Shown piece after piece: positions 9,467-17,680 of a DNA stretch of 64,000 nucleotides (position 1 is its first letter; the number at the start of each line of letters is the position of its first letter). The notes under the pieces are model-generated. The model did no database searches. It saw only the letters and a list, made by a program, of their open reading frames with translations, and was not told the origin of the DNA. Made by a program: the position numbers and the translations under genes. Source of the DNA: Methylobacterium hispanicum (GTDB lineage: Bacteria; Pseudomonadota; Alphaproteobacteria; Rhizobiales; Beijerinckiaceae); contig NZ_BPQO01000005.1 in the NCBI RefSeq assembly GCF_022179285.1, positions 1 through 64,000 of the forward strand. The letters are read 5' to 3'.

Positions 9467-9639
9467 CGGTCCGCGGCCCCGTTATCATCCCGGGCTCCCG
9501 GTGAAAAAATCCGGTTGGCGGTGGCCATTCTGTCTCATCGCCGCGCGTCGCGCGCGATTGATCTCCGCCGCGGGCTCGAGGAAAAGGTCGCCAAGGCCGT
9601 CAGGACCACCCACCGGATGACGGCCACGGGAGAACGCGG

Positions 9640-10491
9640 ATGGAGGGCAGCCGGCAAGGCTCGTCCGAGGCGGCGAGCGCGGCGGCGACGCCCCTGCAGG
9701 CGGCCGTGCGCCTCGATGCTGTGTCCATCGCCTTCACGCTGAAGGGCGGCAAGCGCTACGTCGCGGTCGAGGGCATCGACCTGGCGGTGCGGCCGGGCGA
9801 GTTCGTTGCCGTCGTCGGCCCGACGGGCTCCGGCAAGTCCACGATCCTCAACGCCGCCGCGGGACTGCTGAAGCCCGCCGCGGGCCGCGTCGAGATCTTC
9901 GGCCAGCCCCTCCCCCGGCTGAACGCGCGGGCCGGCTACCTTTTCCAGGCCGACGCGCTGATGCCCTGGAAGACGGCGCTCGACAACGTGGCGGTCGCCC
10001 TCGAGCCGCAGGGCGTGCGCCGCGCCGAGGCCCGGGAGCGGGCGCGCGCCTGGCTCGGCCGGGTGGGGCTCGCGACCTTCACCGACCGCTATCCCCACAT
10101 GCTCTCGGGCGGGCAACGCAAGCGCGTGGCGCTCGCCCAGATGCTGATCCGCGATCCCGAGATCCTGCTGATGGACGAGCCCTTCGGGCCGCTCGACGCG
10201 CAGACCCGCCAGATCATGGGAAATCTGCTGCTCGACCTCTGGGCGCAGAACCGCAAGGCGGTGATCTTCGTGACCCACGACCTCGAGGAGGCGATCGCGC
10301 TCTCCGACCGGGTGGTCGTGCTCTCGGCGGGCCCCGCCGCCCGCGTCGTCGGGGACTTCCCCGTGCCCCTGGACCGGCCCCGCGACATCAGCGAGATCCG
10401 TTTGGAATCGCGCTTCCACGACCTCTACCGCGAGATCTGGTCCTGCCTCAGGGTCGAGGTCTCGCGCGCCTATGCCGGCGGCCCGGCCTGA
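9640..10491 (+). CDS. ABC transporter ATPase, nitrate/sulfonate/taurine type
   Basis: The 283-residue ATPase energises a NitT/TauT-type importer. Walker A GPTGSGKS is at 60-67, the Q-loop GYLFQ at 99-103, the signature LSGGQ at 155-159, Walker B ILLMDE at 175-180 and the switch His at 213 (VTHD). FQADALMPWKTALDNV is typical of the SsuB/TauB/NrtD group. GGGAGA precedes the ATG. Permease and binding protein follow at once, forming a complete three-gene importer. The substrate cannot be named from sequence alone. Confidence 0.9.
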   Translation: MEGSRQGSSEAASAAATPLQAAVRLDAVSIAFTLKGGKRYVAVEGIDLAVRPGEFVAVVGPTGSGKSTILNAAAGLLKPAAGRVEIFGQPLPRLNARAGYLFQADALMPWKTALDNVAVALEPQGVRRAEARERARAWLGRVGLATFTDRYPHMLSGGQRKRVALAQMLIRDPEILLMDEPFGPLDAQTRQIMGNLLLDLWAQNRKAVIFVTHDLEEAIALSDRVVVLSAGPAARVVGDFPVPLDRPRDISEIRLESRFHDLYREIWSCLRVEVSRAYAGGPA

Positions 10492-10510
10492 CGCGCGGAG
10501 ATCCCAGACC

Positions 10511-11296
10511 GTGAACCGCCTCCTGCTCCTCGCGCTCCAGATCGGCGTCGGCCTCGCGGGCCTCGGCATCTGGCACGTGCTGACCGTCTATCCCGTCCTC
10601 GGCGAGACGCGGCAGATCCAGTTCTTCTTCTCGACGCCGGGCGCCGTGCTCTCCCGCGCCTGGGCCGAGATGCTGACCCCTGAGATCTGGGGCCATCTCT
10701 GGATCACCCTGCAGGAAACGGTGCTGGCCTTCGTGTTCGGCGCGGCCGGCGGCATCGCCTTCGGCTTCCTGTTCGCCCGCAACGCGCTGCTCGCCGCGGT
10801 GTTCGATCCCTACATCAAGGCCGCCAACGCCCTGCCCCGCGTGGTGCTGGCGCCGATCTTCGCGCTCTGGTTCGGGCTCGGCATCTGGTCGAAGGTGGCG
10901 CTGGGCTTCACGCTCGTGTTCTTCATCGTGTTCTTCAACGTCTACCAGGGCGTGCGCGAGGTGAGCCCGGTGGTGCTCAACAACGCCCGCATGCTGGGGC
11001 TGAACGAGCGCGGGCTCCTGCGCCACGTCTACTGGCCCTCGGCGCTCACCTGGATGTTCTCCTCGCTCCACACCGCGGTGGGCTTCGCGCTGGTCGGCGC
11101 GGTGGTGGGCGAGTATCTCGGCTCGTCGGCGGGCCTCGGCTACAAGATCCACGAGGCCGAGAGCGTGTTCGACGTCACCGGCGTCTTCGCCGGCATGCTG
11201 ATCCTCACCGTCTTCGTCATCGTGATCGACGCGGTCGTCACCGTGATCGAGAACCGTCTCCTCGTCTGGCGTCCGCAGGCGGGCGGCCAGGGCTGA
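10511..11296 (+). CDS. ABC transporter permease, NitT/TauT type
   Basis: A 261-residue inner-membrane permease with about six hydrophobic segments. The EAA-type coupling loop is around NNARMLGLNERGLLRHVYWPSA, and NALPRVVLAPIFALWFGLG is characteristic of SsuC/TauC relatives. The GTG at 10511 lies 10 bases after GCGGAG and 19 bp after the ATPase stop. An ATG at 10472 would overlap the ATPase gene and is less likely. It works with the ATPase upstream and the binding protein 13 bp downstream. Confidence 0.88.
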   Translation: MNRLLLLALQIGVGLAGLGIWHVLTVYPVLGETRQIQFFFSTPGAVLSRAWAEMLTPEIWGHLWITLQETVLAFVFGAAGGIAFGFLFARNALLAAVFDPYIKAANALPRVVLAPIFALWFGLGIWSKVALGFTLVFFIVFFNVYQGVREVSPVVLNNARMLGLNERGLLRHVYWPSALTWMFSSLHTAVGFALVGAVVGEYLGSSAGLGYKIHEAESVFDVTGVFAGMLILTVFVIVIDAVVTVIENRLLVWRPQAGGQG

Positions 11297-11309
11297 AAGG
11301 ACTGATCCG

Positions 11310-12311
11310 ATGCAACGCCGCAGCTTCCTCCTTGGCGCCGCCGCGGCGCTGAGCCTCGGCCGGACCGCCCGCGCCGAGACCGTGAAGGTCCGCATCGGCG
11401 TCGGCGGCAAGCCCCTGCTCTACTACCTGCCGCTGACGGTTGCCGAGCGGAAGGGCTTCTTCAAGGAGGAGGGCATCGAGGCCGAGATCAACGATTTCGG
11501 CGGCGGTGCGCGCTCGCTGCAGGCGCTGATCGGCGGTTCCGTCGATGTGGTCGCGGGCGCCTACGAGCACACGCTCCGCATGCAGGCGAAGGGCCAGGAC
11601 GTGCGCGCCGTGTGCGAACTCGGCCGGCTTCCCGCCATCGTCATCGGCGTGCGCAAGGACCTCGCCAACACGGTGAAGAGCGTGGCCGACCTGAAGGGCC
11701 GCAAGATCGGCGTGACGGCGCCCGGCTCCTCGACGGCGCTCGCCGTGCAGTTCGCGATGATCAAGGCCGGGCTCAAGGCCACCGACGCACCCCTCATCGG
11801 CATCGGCGGCGGGGCCGGCGCCATCGCGGCGATGAAGAAGGGCGAGATCGACGCGGTCTCGCACCTCGACCCGGTGATCGCGAAGCTGGAGGCGGATGGC
11901 GACATCAAGGTCCTGGTCGACACCCGCACGGACGAGGGCACGCGCCAGCTCTTCGGCGGGCCGAACCCGGCCGCGGTCGTCTACACCAAGCAGGACTGGA
12001 TCGAGCGCCACGGGGTCGGCACCCAGAAGGTGGTGAACGCCTTCACCAAGGCGTTGAAGTGGGTCGCCACCGCGAGCCCGGAGGAGATCGCCGACCTGGT
12101 CCCGCCGACCTACCATTTCGGCGACCGGGCCCTCTACGTGCAGGCGGTGAGGAACTCGCTCGCCACCTACTCGCGCACCGGCATCCCGAGCCGCGACGGC
12201 ATGAACAGCGTGCTGGAGCTGGTCCGCACCCTCGACCCCGAATTGCAGGGCGCGCAGATCGACCTCGCCAGGACCTTCGAGGACCGCTTCGTGAAGCGGG
12301 CGATGGAGTAG
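11310..12311 (+). CDS. ABC transporter substrate-binding protein (NMT1/SsuA-like)
   Basis: The 333-residue periplasmic receptor for the importer. The N-terminus MQRRSFLLGAAAALSLGRTARAE looks like a Tat signal, with twin Arg at 3-4 and cleavage near residue 22. The mature part opens VKVRIGVGGKPLLYYLPLTVAERKGFFKEEGIEAEI, typical of the SsuA/THI5/NMT1 fold. Candidate ligands include nitrate, sulfonates, taurine or pyrimidine precursors. No neighbouring catabolic gene narrows this. Confidence 0.85.
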   Translation: MQRRSFLLGAAAALSLGRTARAETVKVRIGVGGKPLLYYLPLTVAERKGFFKEEGIEAEINDFGGGARSLQALIGGSVDVVAGAYEHTLRMQAKGQDVRAVCELGRLPAIVIGVRKDLANTVKSVADLKGRKIGVTAPGSSTALAVQFAMIKAGLKATDAPLIGIGGGAGAIAAMKKGEIDAVSHLDPVIAKLEADGDIKVLVDTRTDEGTRQLFGGPNPAAVVYTKQDWIERHGVGTQKVVNAFTKALKWVATASPEEIADLVPPTYHFGDRALYVQAVRNSLATYSRTGIPSRDGMNSVLELVRTLDPELQGAQIDLARTFEDRFVKRAME

Positions 12312-12347
12312 GCGGGCGTCCGCCGGCGGTTCAGGATGTGGCGCTCC

Positions 12348-12563
12348 CTGCTCCCCGCGCGCGGGGAGAGGCCCGCGGGCACCCTGTCGTGCCTGAGGGA
12401 AGCGCAGGCGAAGCCGCAGCGGCGGTGAGGGGGCTTGAACGGAAGAGACTCCCCCGTCGAAGCCCCCTCACCATCGCGTCGATCCCTCCGGGATCGATAC
12501 GCCGGCTCGCTTCGGCGACGACGAGGTCGCCGAAGCCCTCTCCCCGCACAGCGGGGAGAGGGA
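12348..12563. repeat. mosaic of palindromic intergenic repeats
   Basis: This non-coding spacer between two convergent genes is packed with inverted repeats. CTCCCCGC/GCGGGGAG is at 12351-12368. A 13-bp stem pairs 12424-12436 with 12460-12472. GATCCC/GGGATC is at 12481-12495. A 10-bp stem pairs 12510-12519 with 12526-12535. A 12-bp stem pairs 12536-12547 with 12551-12562. The last could also terminate transcription. Related CTCCCC...GGGGAG hairpins recur at 33249 and 49783, so this appears to be a dispersed repeat family. Confidence 0.7.
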
Positions 12564-12596
12564 ATTTGCGGCTGTCGCTCCGCCCGCTCCCGCGCC

Positions 12597-13058
12597 TCAG
12601 CCCTTGGCGGCGAGAGCGTCCTTCACGAGGCCGCTGGCCCGACCGAAATCCATCCGGCCGGCGAACTTGCCCTTCAGGGCGCCGATCACCTTGCCCATGT
12701 CCTTCGGTCCGGCGGCACCCGTCTCGGCGATCGCGGCGTCGATCGCGGCCTTCGTCTCGGCCTCGTCCATCTGCTGCGGCAGGAAGCCCTGGATGATCGC
12801 GATCTCGGCGCGCTCGTTGGCCGCGAGTTCCGGGCGGCCGCCCTGCTCGTAGACGCCGGCCGATTCGGTGCGCTGCTTGATCATCTTCTGCAGGAGCGCC
12901 AGGATCTCCTCGTCGGAGACCGCCTCCTTGCCGAGGCCGCGGGCCTCGATGTCCTTGTCCTTGAGCGCCGCCTGGATCATCCGGATCGTGGCGAGCTTGT
13001 CCTTCTCGCCGGCCTTCATGGCCTCCTTCATCTCGGCGGTGAAGCGCGCGCGCAGCAT
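12597..13058 (-). CDS. GatB/YqeY domain protein
   Basis: A 153-residue cytoplasmic protein matching the YqeY family, related to the C-terminal domain of the GatB amidotransferase subunit. Diagnostic segments are KDKLATIRMIQAALKDKDIEARG, LPQQMDEAETKAAI and MGKVIGALKGKFAGRMDFGRASGLVK. It lies divergent from carA with 192 bp between starts, an arrangement common in alphaproteobacteria. A role in tRNA-linked amidation has been suggested for the family but is not proven. Confidence 0.88.
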   Translation of the reverse strand: MLRARFTAEMKEAMKAGEKDKLATIRMIQAALKDKDIEARGLGKEAVSDEEILALLQKMIKQRTESAGVYEQGGRPELAANERAEIAIIQGFLPQQMDEAETKAAIDAAIAETGAAGPKDMGKVIGALKGKFAGRMDFGRASGLVKDALAAKG

Positions 13059-13250
13059 CGAACTCTCTCCTGTGATACGAAAAACGGGCGTCGGCCCTGC
13101 GCGGCGCGGATGTTGAGCGGGGAAGGCGGGCGCGCCACATTGACCCTGACGCGGGCCGCTCGCTAAGAGCGCCGCACGAGGGTTTTGGCCGCCCGCCGCG
13201 CCTCATCGCAGGCGCCGGATCCGGCACCGGACATAAGCGAGATCACGCCG

Positions 13251-14492
13251 ATGCTGCAAGACGAAGGCGCCACAGCGCAATCCCGTCCCGCGCCCGCTCC
13301 CTGGGCCGACCCCGTCGTCACCGCGCTGCTGGTGCTGGCCGACGGCACGGTCCTGGAAGGATTCGGCATCGGCCAGACGGGTGTCGCGGACGGCGAGGTC
13401 TGCTTCAACACCGCCATGACGGGCTACCAGGAGATCCTGACGGACCCCTCCTACGCGGGCCAGATCGTCACCTTCACCTTCCCGCATATCGGCAATGTCG
13501 GCACCAACGACGAGGATCTCGAGAGCCTCGACGCCGCTCCGGCCTCGGGCGTGCGCGGCGCGGTGATCGCCTCCGCCGTGACGCAGCCCTCGAGCTGGCG
13601 CTCGTCGAGCCATCTCGACGCCTGGTTGAAGGCCCGCGGCATCGTCGGCATCACCGGGATCGACACCCGCGCGCTCACCGCCCGGATCCGCGACCGGGGC
13701 ATGCCGAACGCCGTGATCGCCAACGACCCCGAGGGCCGCTTCGACCGCGAGGCCCTGAAGGCGCGCGCCGCGGCGCTCGCCCCGATGGAGGGCCTCGACC
13801 TCGTGCCGCCGGTGACGAGCCGCGCGCACGCGGCCTGGACCGAGACCACCTGGGCGGTCCAGGGCGGCTACGGCAGCCGCGCCCAGGGCGAGGGCCTGCG
13901 GGTCGTGGCGATCGATTACGGCGTGAAGCGCAACATCCTGCGGCTGCTGGCGGAAGCCGGCTGCGACGTCACGGTGGTGCCCGCCACCACCACCGCCGAG
14001 GAGATCATGGCGCTCAAGCCCGACGGCGTGTTCCTGTCGAACGGCCCGGGCGACCCGGCCGCGACCGGCCAGTACGCCGTGCCGGTGATCCGCCAACTCC
14101 TCGACGAGCGTGTGCCGACCTTCGGCATCTGCCTCGGTCACCAGCTCATGGGCCTCGCGCTCGGCGGGCGCACCGTGAAGATGGGCCAGGGCCATCACGG
14201 CGCGAACCATCCGGTGAAGGACAAGACCACCGGCAAGGTCGAGATCGTCTCGATGAACCACGGCTTCGCGGTCGATCCGGAGAGCCTGCCGGGCAACGCG
14301 GTCGAGACCCACGTCTCGCTCTTCGACGGATCGAATTGCGGCCTGACGCTGACCGACCGCCCGGCCTTCTCGGTGCAGCACCATCCGGAGGCCTCGCCCG
14401 GGCCCCGCGACAGCCACTACCTGTTCGAGCGCTTCGTCGCGCTGATGCGATCCGGCAAACCCGAGGCCGCCAATAAGGCCGATCCGGCCTGA
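13251..14492 (+). CDS. carA: carbamoyl-phosphate synthase small subunit
   Basis: CarA hydrolyses glutamine and channels ammonia to CarB for carbamoyl phosphate, the entry to pyrimidine and arginine synthesis. The 413-residue protein has the N-terminal CPSase domain (VLADGTVLEGFGIG, GEVCFNTAMTGYQEILTDPSY). The class I glutaminase domain has nucleophile Cys in FGICLGHQLMGLALGG and the catalytic HPE in QHHPEASPGP. The ATG at 13251 is chosen; an in-frame TTG 66 bases upstream is unlikely. carB is not adjacent but lies 37 kb away on the same strand. Confidence 0.95.
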   Translation: MLQDEGATAQSRPAPAPWADPVVTALLVLADGTVLEGFGIGQTGVADGEVCFNTAMTGYQEILTDPSYAGQIVTFTFPHIGNVGTNDEDLESLDAAPASGVRGAVIASAVTQPSSWRSSSHLDAWLKARGIVGITGIDTRALTARIRDRGMPNAVIANDPEGRFDREALKARAAALAPMEGLDLVPPVTSRAHAAWTETTWAVQGGYGSRAQGEGLRVVAIDYGVKRNILRLLAEAGCDVTVVPATTTAEEIMALKPDGVFLSNGPGDPAATGQYAVPVIRQLLDERVPTFGICLGHQLMGLALGGRTVKMGQGHHGANHPVKDKTTGKVEIVSMNHGFAVDPESLPGNAVETHVSLFDGSNCGLTLTDRPAFSVQHHPEASPGPRDSHYLFERFVALMRSGKPEAANKADPA

Positions 14493-14598
14493 GGGCGTCA
14501 TAGAAACAGCCGATTCCGCCGTCATTCCGGGTTCAGCGCCCCGCGAACGGTGCCGTCAGAGCACCGTCGCGGGGTCTCCACTGAATTCGGGGGACGCT

Positions 14599-14976
14599 TT
14601 GACCACGATCGATCACGTCAGCGACGACTTCTCGCGCCTGCATCGCATCTTCACCTTCCATCTCGGTGTCGCGGTGTCGCTCGCCTGGGTGACGGCCCTC
14701 TACGCTGCCCTGGACGCCCCCTGGGTGCGCAACATCCGGCCGCTGGTCGATCCCGCCGGCCTCGGTCGCGTCGAGAGCACGTGGTCCTTCCTCTTCGTGA
14801 TGCCGATGGTTCTCACCGTGGCGTGGCTCTCGGTCTATTTCGGCCGCGAGGTGCTGCGCCGCTCGCAGACGCTCGGCAACGTCGCCATCGAGTTCGCCGC
14901 CGCCGCGCTCGTCGCCTTCGGGCTGTTCTACCTCTCGATCGACCGGGCCGTCGCCGTCCTGCTCATCGGCGGCTGA
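14599..14976 (+). CDS. small membrane protein of unknown function
   Basis: The 125-residue protein has three likely membrane helices (about residues 21-40, 64-83 and 96-121) and no family I recognise. The start is TTG at 14599, preceded by a strong CGGGGGAC sequence; no in-frame ATG gives a comparable site. It stands alone between carA and the repeat before the siderophore receptor. Confidence 0.55.
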   Translation: MTTIDHVSDDFSRLHRIFTFHLGVAVSLAWVTALYAALDAPWVRNIRPLVDPAGLGRVESTWSFLFVMPMVLTVAWLSVYFGREVLRRSQTLGNVAIEFAAAALVAFGLFYLSIDRAVAVLLIGG

Positions 14977-15017
14977 TCCCGGCCGATCGGTCCGTTGCTG
15001 CCGCCTCCTCGCCCTCA

Positions 15018-15045
15018 TCCCGGGGCCGCGTAGCGGAACCCGGGA
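15018..15045. repeat. short dispersed palindrome TCCCGGG...CCCGGGA
   Basis: Seven-base arms with a 14-base loop lie in the spacer between the small membrane protein and the convergent siderophore receptor. The wording (cccggg...gcgtagcgg...cccggga) is the kind of repeat often seen dispersed in Methylobacterium genomes; this is from memory. It may act as a weak bidirectional terminator. Confidence 0.35.
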
Positions 15046-15118
15046 CTCGGACAGACCGAGGTTTCTCGTCCTGAAGCCGCGGCGTTCATGGATCCCAAGG
15101 GCCGAGGCGCGCCTTCCC

Positions 15119-17287
15119 TCAGAATCGGACGATGACCTGTGCCCGGATGGTGCGCGGGGCGCCGGGCGTGATGTTGTTGTTGTTGTCGGCCGTGTAGATG
15201 TAACGCCGGTCGAACAGGTTCTCTATGTTGAGCTGCGCCCGCGTCGATTCGTTGATCTGATAGAACAGCCCGAGATCGAAGCGGGAATAGCCCGGCAGCC
15301 GCACCGTGTCGTCGGACGACGCGAAGGTGTGCGTCTGGTAGATGTAGCCGATGCCGACCGAGAATTCCGGCGTCAGCGCGAATTTGTTCCACAGCGAGAC
15401 CGAATTGAACGGCACGAGCCCGACCGTGTTGCCGGCCAGGATCGTGGCCGAGGTCGCACTCTCGATGCGCGCGTCCGTAAAGGCGTAGCCGCCCGCGACC
15501 TGCCACCAGTCGGTGACGTAGCCGTTGGCACCGATCTCGAACCCCCGCGTGTTCGTCCGGCCCGACAGGATGAAGAAGCCGGCATTGTTTGGGTCCGGCA
15601 GGCGCTGGTTGGTCCGGTCGAGGGTGTAGCCCGCGGCCGTGAGCTGGAAGGTCGGGCTGACGTCGTACTTCGCGCCGACCTCGAGGTTCTGGAACCGCTC
15701 CGGCTGGGCGATGACGAGGCCCGGCGTGAAGTTACCGATCTGGTCGCCGGAACTCGGCAGGTAGGACACGCTGTAGCTGCCGTAGAAGGCGAGGTTCGGC
15801 AGCGGCTTGATCACGAGGCCGGCGCGCGGCGACACGAGGTCGTCGATCCGCTGATACGTGACCCCGTTGTTCTGGTTGCGCGCCGCGAAGTCGAAGTGGT
15901 CGTAGCGCAAGCCGCCGACGACCTGCACGTAGGGGTTCAGCTCGATCTGGTCCTGGGCGTAGACGGCGGCGAGGCCGAGGTCGTAGCGCGCATTGGCATC
16001 CGAGCCGCCGTTGTTGCGGAAGGTCACCGGCACGCGGGTGATCGGCGAGAGCGGGTTCACGGTCACGCTCGACGCGAGGTTATTGCCGAAGCCGAACAGC
16101 GCGCTCTGCCGGTAGGTCAGGCCCTCCTGGTAGCCGAGCTCGAACCCGCCCAGCAGCGTGTGCTTGATGTCGCCGGTGAGGAATTTGTAGGTGAAGTCGT
16201 TCTGGCTGAAATAATTCGTCCGGTCCGTCTCGTTGCGGTAGCCGGTGATCGTCACGCTGGTGCCGGCCGCGTTGACGGCACTGCCCGGCAGCGTGTTGGC
16301 GTAGAACCGGTTGTAGTCGGCGAAGCGCAGCTGGCTGTGCAGCTCGACGCCCGAATCGAACAGGTGATCGAGGGTGGCCGTCGCGATGTGGGCGTCGACC
16401 TTCGTGAAGTTCACGTCCGGGTTGCCGAAGAAGGTGCGGATATTGTTGCGGTAATTGTAGGCGCGCCCGAACTGCGAGGGGATGCCGCGATCGGGGAAGC
16501 GGTCGTCGTGGAAGTACTCGTAGGAGAGCCGCAGCGTCGTCTGCGGGCCGAGCAGGAACGTCATGGTCGGGTTGACGCCGTAGCGCGTCAGCTCGCCGAA
16601 CTGCCGGTAGGTGCCGGAATCCTCGAAGATCCCGTTCAGGCGGAAGAAGGCGTCGTCGCTGAAGCGGTCGCCGACATCGACCGTGAGGCGCTTGTCGCCG
16701 AACTGGCCGCCCCCGGCGGTGACCTGCCGGACGCGAGCGCCGTCGGCCTCCTTCAGGACGCGGTTGATGACGCCGCCCCCGCCGCCGCGGCCGAAGATGA
16801 GAGAGTCGGGGCCCTTCAGCACCTCGACGCGCTCAATGTTGTAGAGGTCGCGGTAGTACTGCACGTCGTCGCGCACGCCGTTGACGAAGAAGTCGGCGCT
16901 CGTGCTCTGGCCGCGTATGATCGCCTGGTCGCGGTTGCTCTCGCCCTGCGCCGGGATGACGCCGGGCACGTAGCGGAGCTGGTCGGTCAGGTTCTGGAAG
17001 TTCTGGTCGGTGATCTGCTCACGCGTCACCACGGTGACGGATTGCGGCGTGTCGAGCAGCGGCGTCGCGGTCTTGGTGGCCGTGCGTGTCTGCTTCGTCA
17101 GGTAGCCGACCGTGACGCCGCCCTGCGGTCCCAGCTGCCCGACCGCGTTCTCCACGCTGAGCTGGTCGAGGGTGACGGCCGTCTCCGCCTCGGAGGCTGG
17201 CGCTGGTCGCACCTGCGCGTGTGCCCCGGTGGTGAGGGCGGTCCCGGCCAGCAGAGCCGTCGTCAGCGCGCAGATTCCAGTCTTCAC
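15119..17287 (-). CDS. TonB-dependent siderophore receptor, Fiu/FhuE-like
   Basis: An outer-membrane 22-strand receptor that imports ferric siderophores using TonB energy. The 722-residue length is typical. A signal peptide (residues 1-24, ending GAHA) is followed by a plug domain with TPQSVTVVTREQITDQ, LRYVPGV, IIRGQSTSADFFVNGVRDD and VLKGPDSLIFGRGGGGGVINRVLK. The barrel ends with NIENLFDRRYIY and a terminal Phe. The ligand is probably a catecholate or hydroxamate siderophore but cannot be fixed. No transport genes are adjacent. An Irr-like box lies 131 bp upstream. Confidence 0.9.
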   Translation of the reverse strand: MKTGICALTTALLAGTALTTGAHAQVRPAPASEAETAVTLDQLSVENAVGQLGPQGGVTVGYLTKQTRTATKTATPLLDTPQSVTVVTREQITDQNFQNLTDQLRYVPGVIPAQGESNRDQAIIRGQSTSADFFVNGVRDDVQYYRDLYNIERVEVLKGPDSLIFGRGGGGGVINRVLKEADGARVRQVTAGGGQFGDKRLTVDVGDRFSDDAFFRLNGIFEDSGTYRQFGELTRYGVNPTMTFLLGPQTTLRLSYEYFHDDRFPDRGIPSQFGRAYNYRNNIRTFFGNPDVNFTKVDAHIATATLDHLFDSGVELHSQLRFADYNRFYANTLPGSAVNAAGTSVTITGYRNETDRTNYFSQNDFTYKFLTGDIKHTLLGGFELGYQEGLTYRQSALFGFGNNLASSVTVNPLSPITRVPVTFRNNGGSDANARYDLGLAAVYAQDQIELNPYVQVVGGLRYDHFDFAARNQNNGVTYQRIDDLVSPRAGLVIKPLPNLAFYGSYSVSYLPSSGDQIGNFTPGLVIAQPERFQNLEVGAKYDVSPTFQLTAAGYTLDRTNQRLPDPNNAGFFILSGRTNTRGFEIGANGYVTDWWQVAGGYAFTDARIESATSATILAGNTVGLVPFNSVSLWNKFALTPEFSVGIGYIYQTHTFASSDDTVRLPGYSRFDLGLFYQINESTRAQLNIENLFDRRYIYTADNNNNITPGAPRTIRAQVIVRF

Positions 17288-17417
17288 TCCCGTACCCCTT
17301 CAGAACGCGTCATCGAGACTCTGATCGACCGCAGGTCTTCTTCCGATCTCTGGGGTGCCGGATACCGAATGCGCGCAAATTCGCAATTCATCGTGCGAGT
17401 ACGAAATCGAGATCTCT

Positions 17418-17434
17418 TTTAAATCTATTCTAAG
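17418..17434. promoter_or_regulatory. candidate iron-control (Irr/ICE-like) element
   Basis: TTTAAAT-CTA-TTCTAAG matches 11 of 14 defined positions of the rhizobial iron control element TTTAGAA-N3-TTCTAAA. It sits in a conspicuously AT-rich stretch (about 17,370-17,465) upstream of the siderophore receptor. A TAGAAT -10-like hexamer occurs on the receptor strand at 17427-17432. Iron control of such receptors is expected. The specific regulator is inference. Confidence 0.4.
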
Positions 17435-17529
17435 TCATAATCTAACTTTCAGGCTAAGCCGTTCATACAGGGGCCGGACCTCCGTCCGCCCCCGCTCCGA
17501 GGCTAATCCCGACCCATCGCCGAACCTGT

Positions 17530-17557
17530 CCGGATGTTGCCGGCCGGCAACATCCGG
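17530..17557. repeat. perfect 28-bp palindrome without spacer
   Basis: The two 14-base arms (CCGGATGTTGCCGG and its reverse complement) abut with no loop, in the spacer between the receptor promoter region and purB, 124 bp before the purB start. Perfect symmetry without a loop suits a dimeric repressor site better than a terminator. No regulator is assigned. Confidence 0.6.
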
Positions 17558-17680
17558 GGCGCGGCCGAGCCCGGCGCCCGGATGCGTTGAGCCTGCCGGG
17601 TCCGCGTGCTAGGCGCCGCGCATCGGGCGGCGTCCTCCGGGGCGCGGCCCTGCACGCACTGGACTGATCGAGGCGCCCGC

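Noticed and set aside
17339..17349. TCTTCCGATCT, identical to the end of a common sequencing adapter
   Set aside because: An 11-base match is only mildly surprising in a 64-kb window, and the surrounding sequence is a plausible promoter region. An adapter remnant at an assembly join cannot be fully excluded; read mapping would settle it.
15329..17422. A 697-codon + strand frame across the siderophore receptor
   Set aside because: It mirrors a clear TonB receptor on the other strand and has no recognisable motif.
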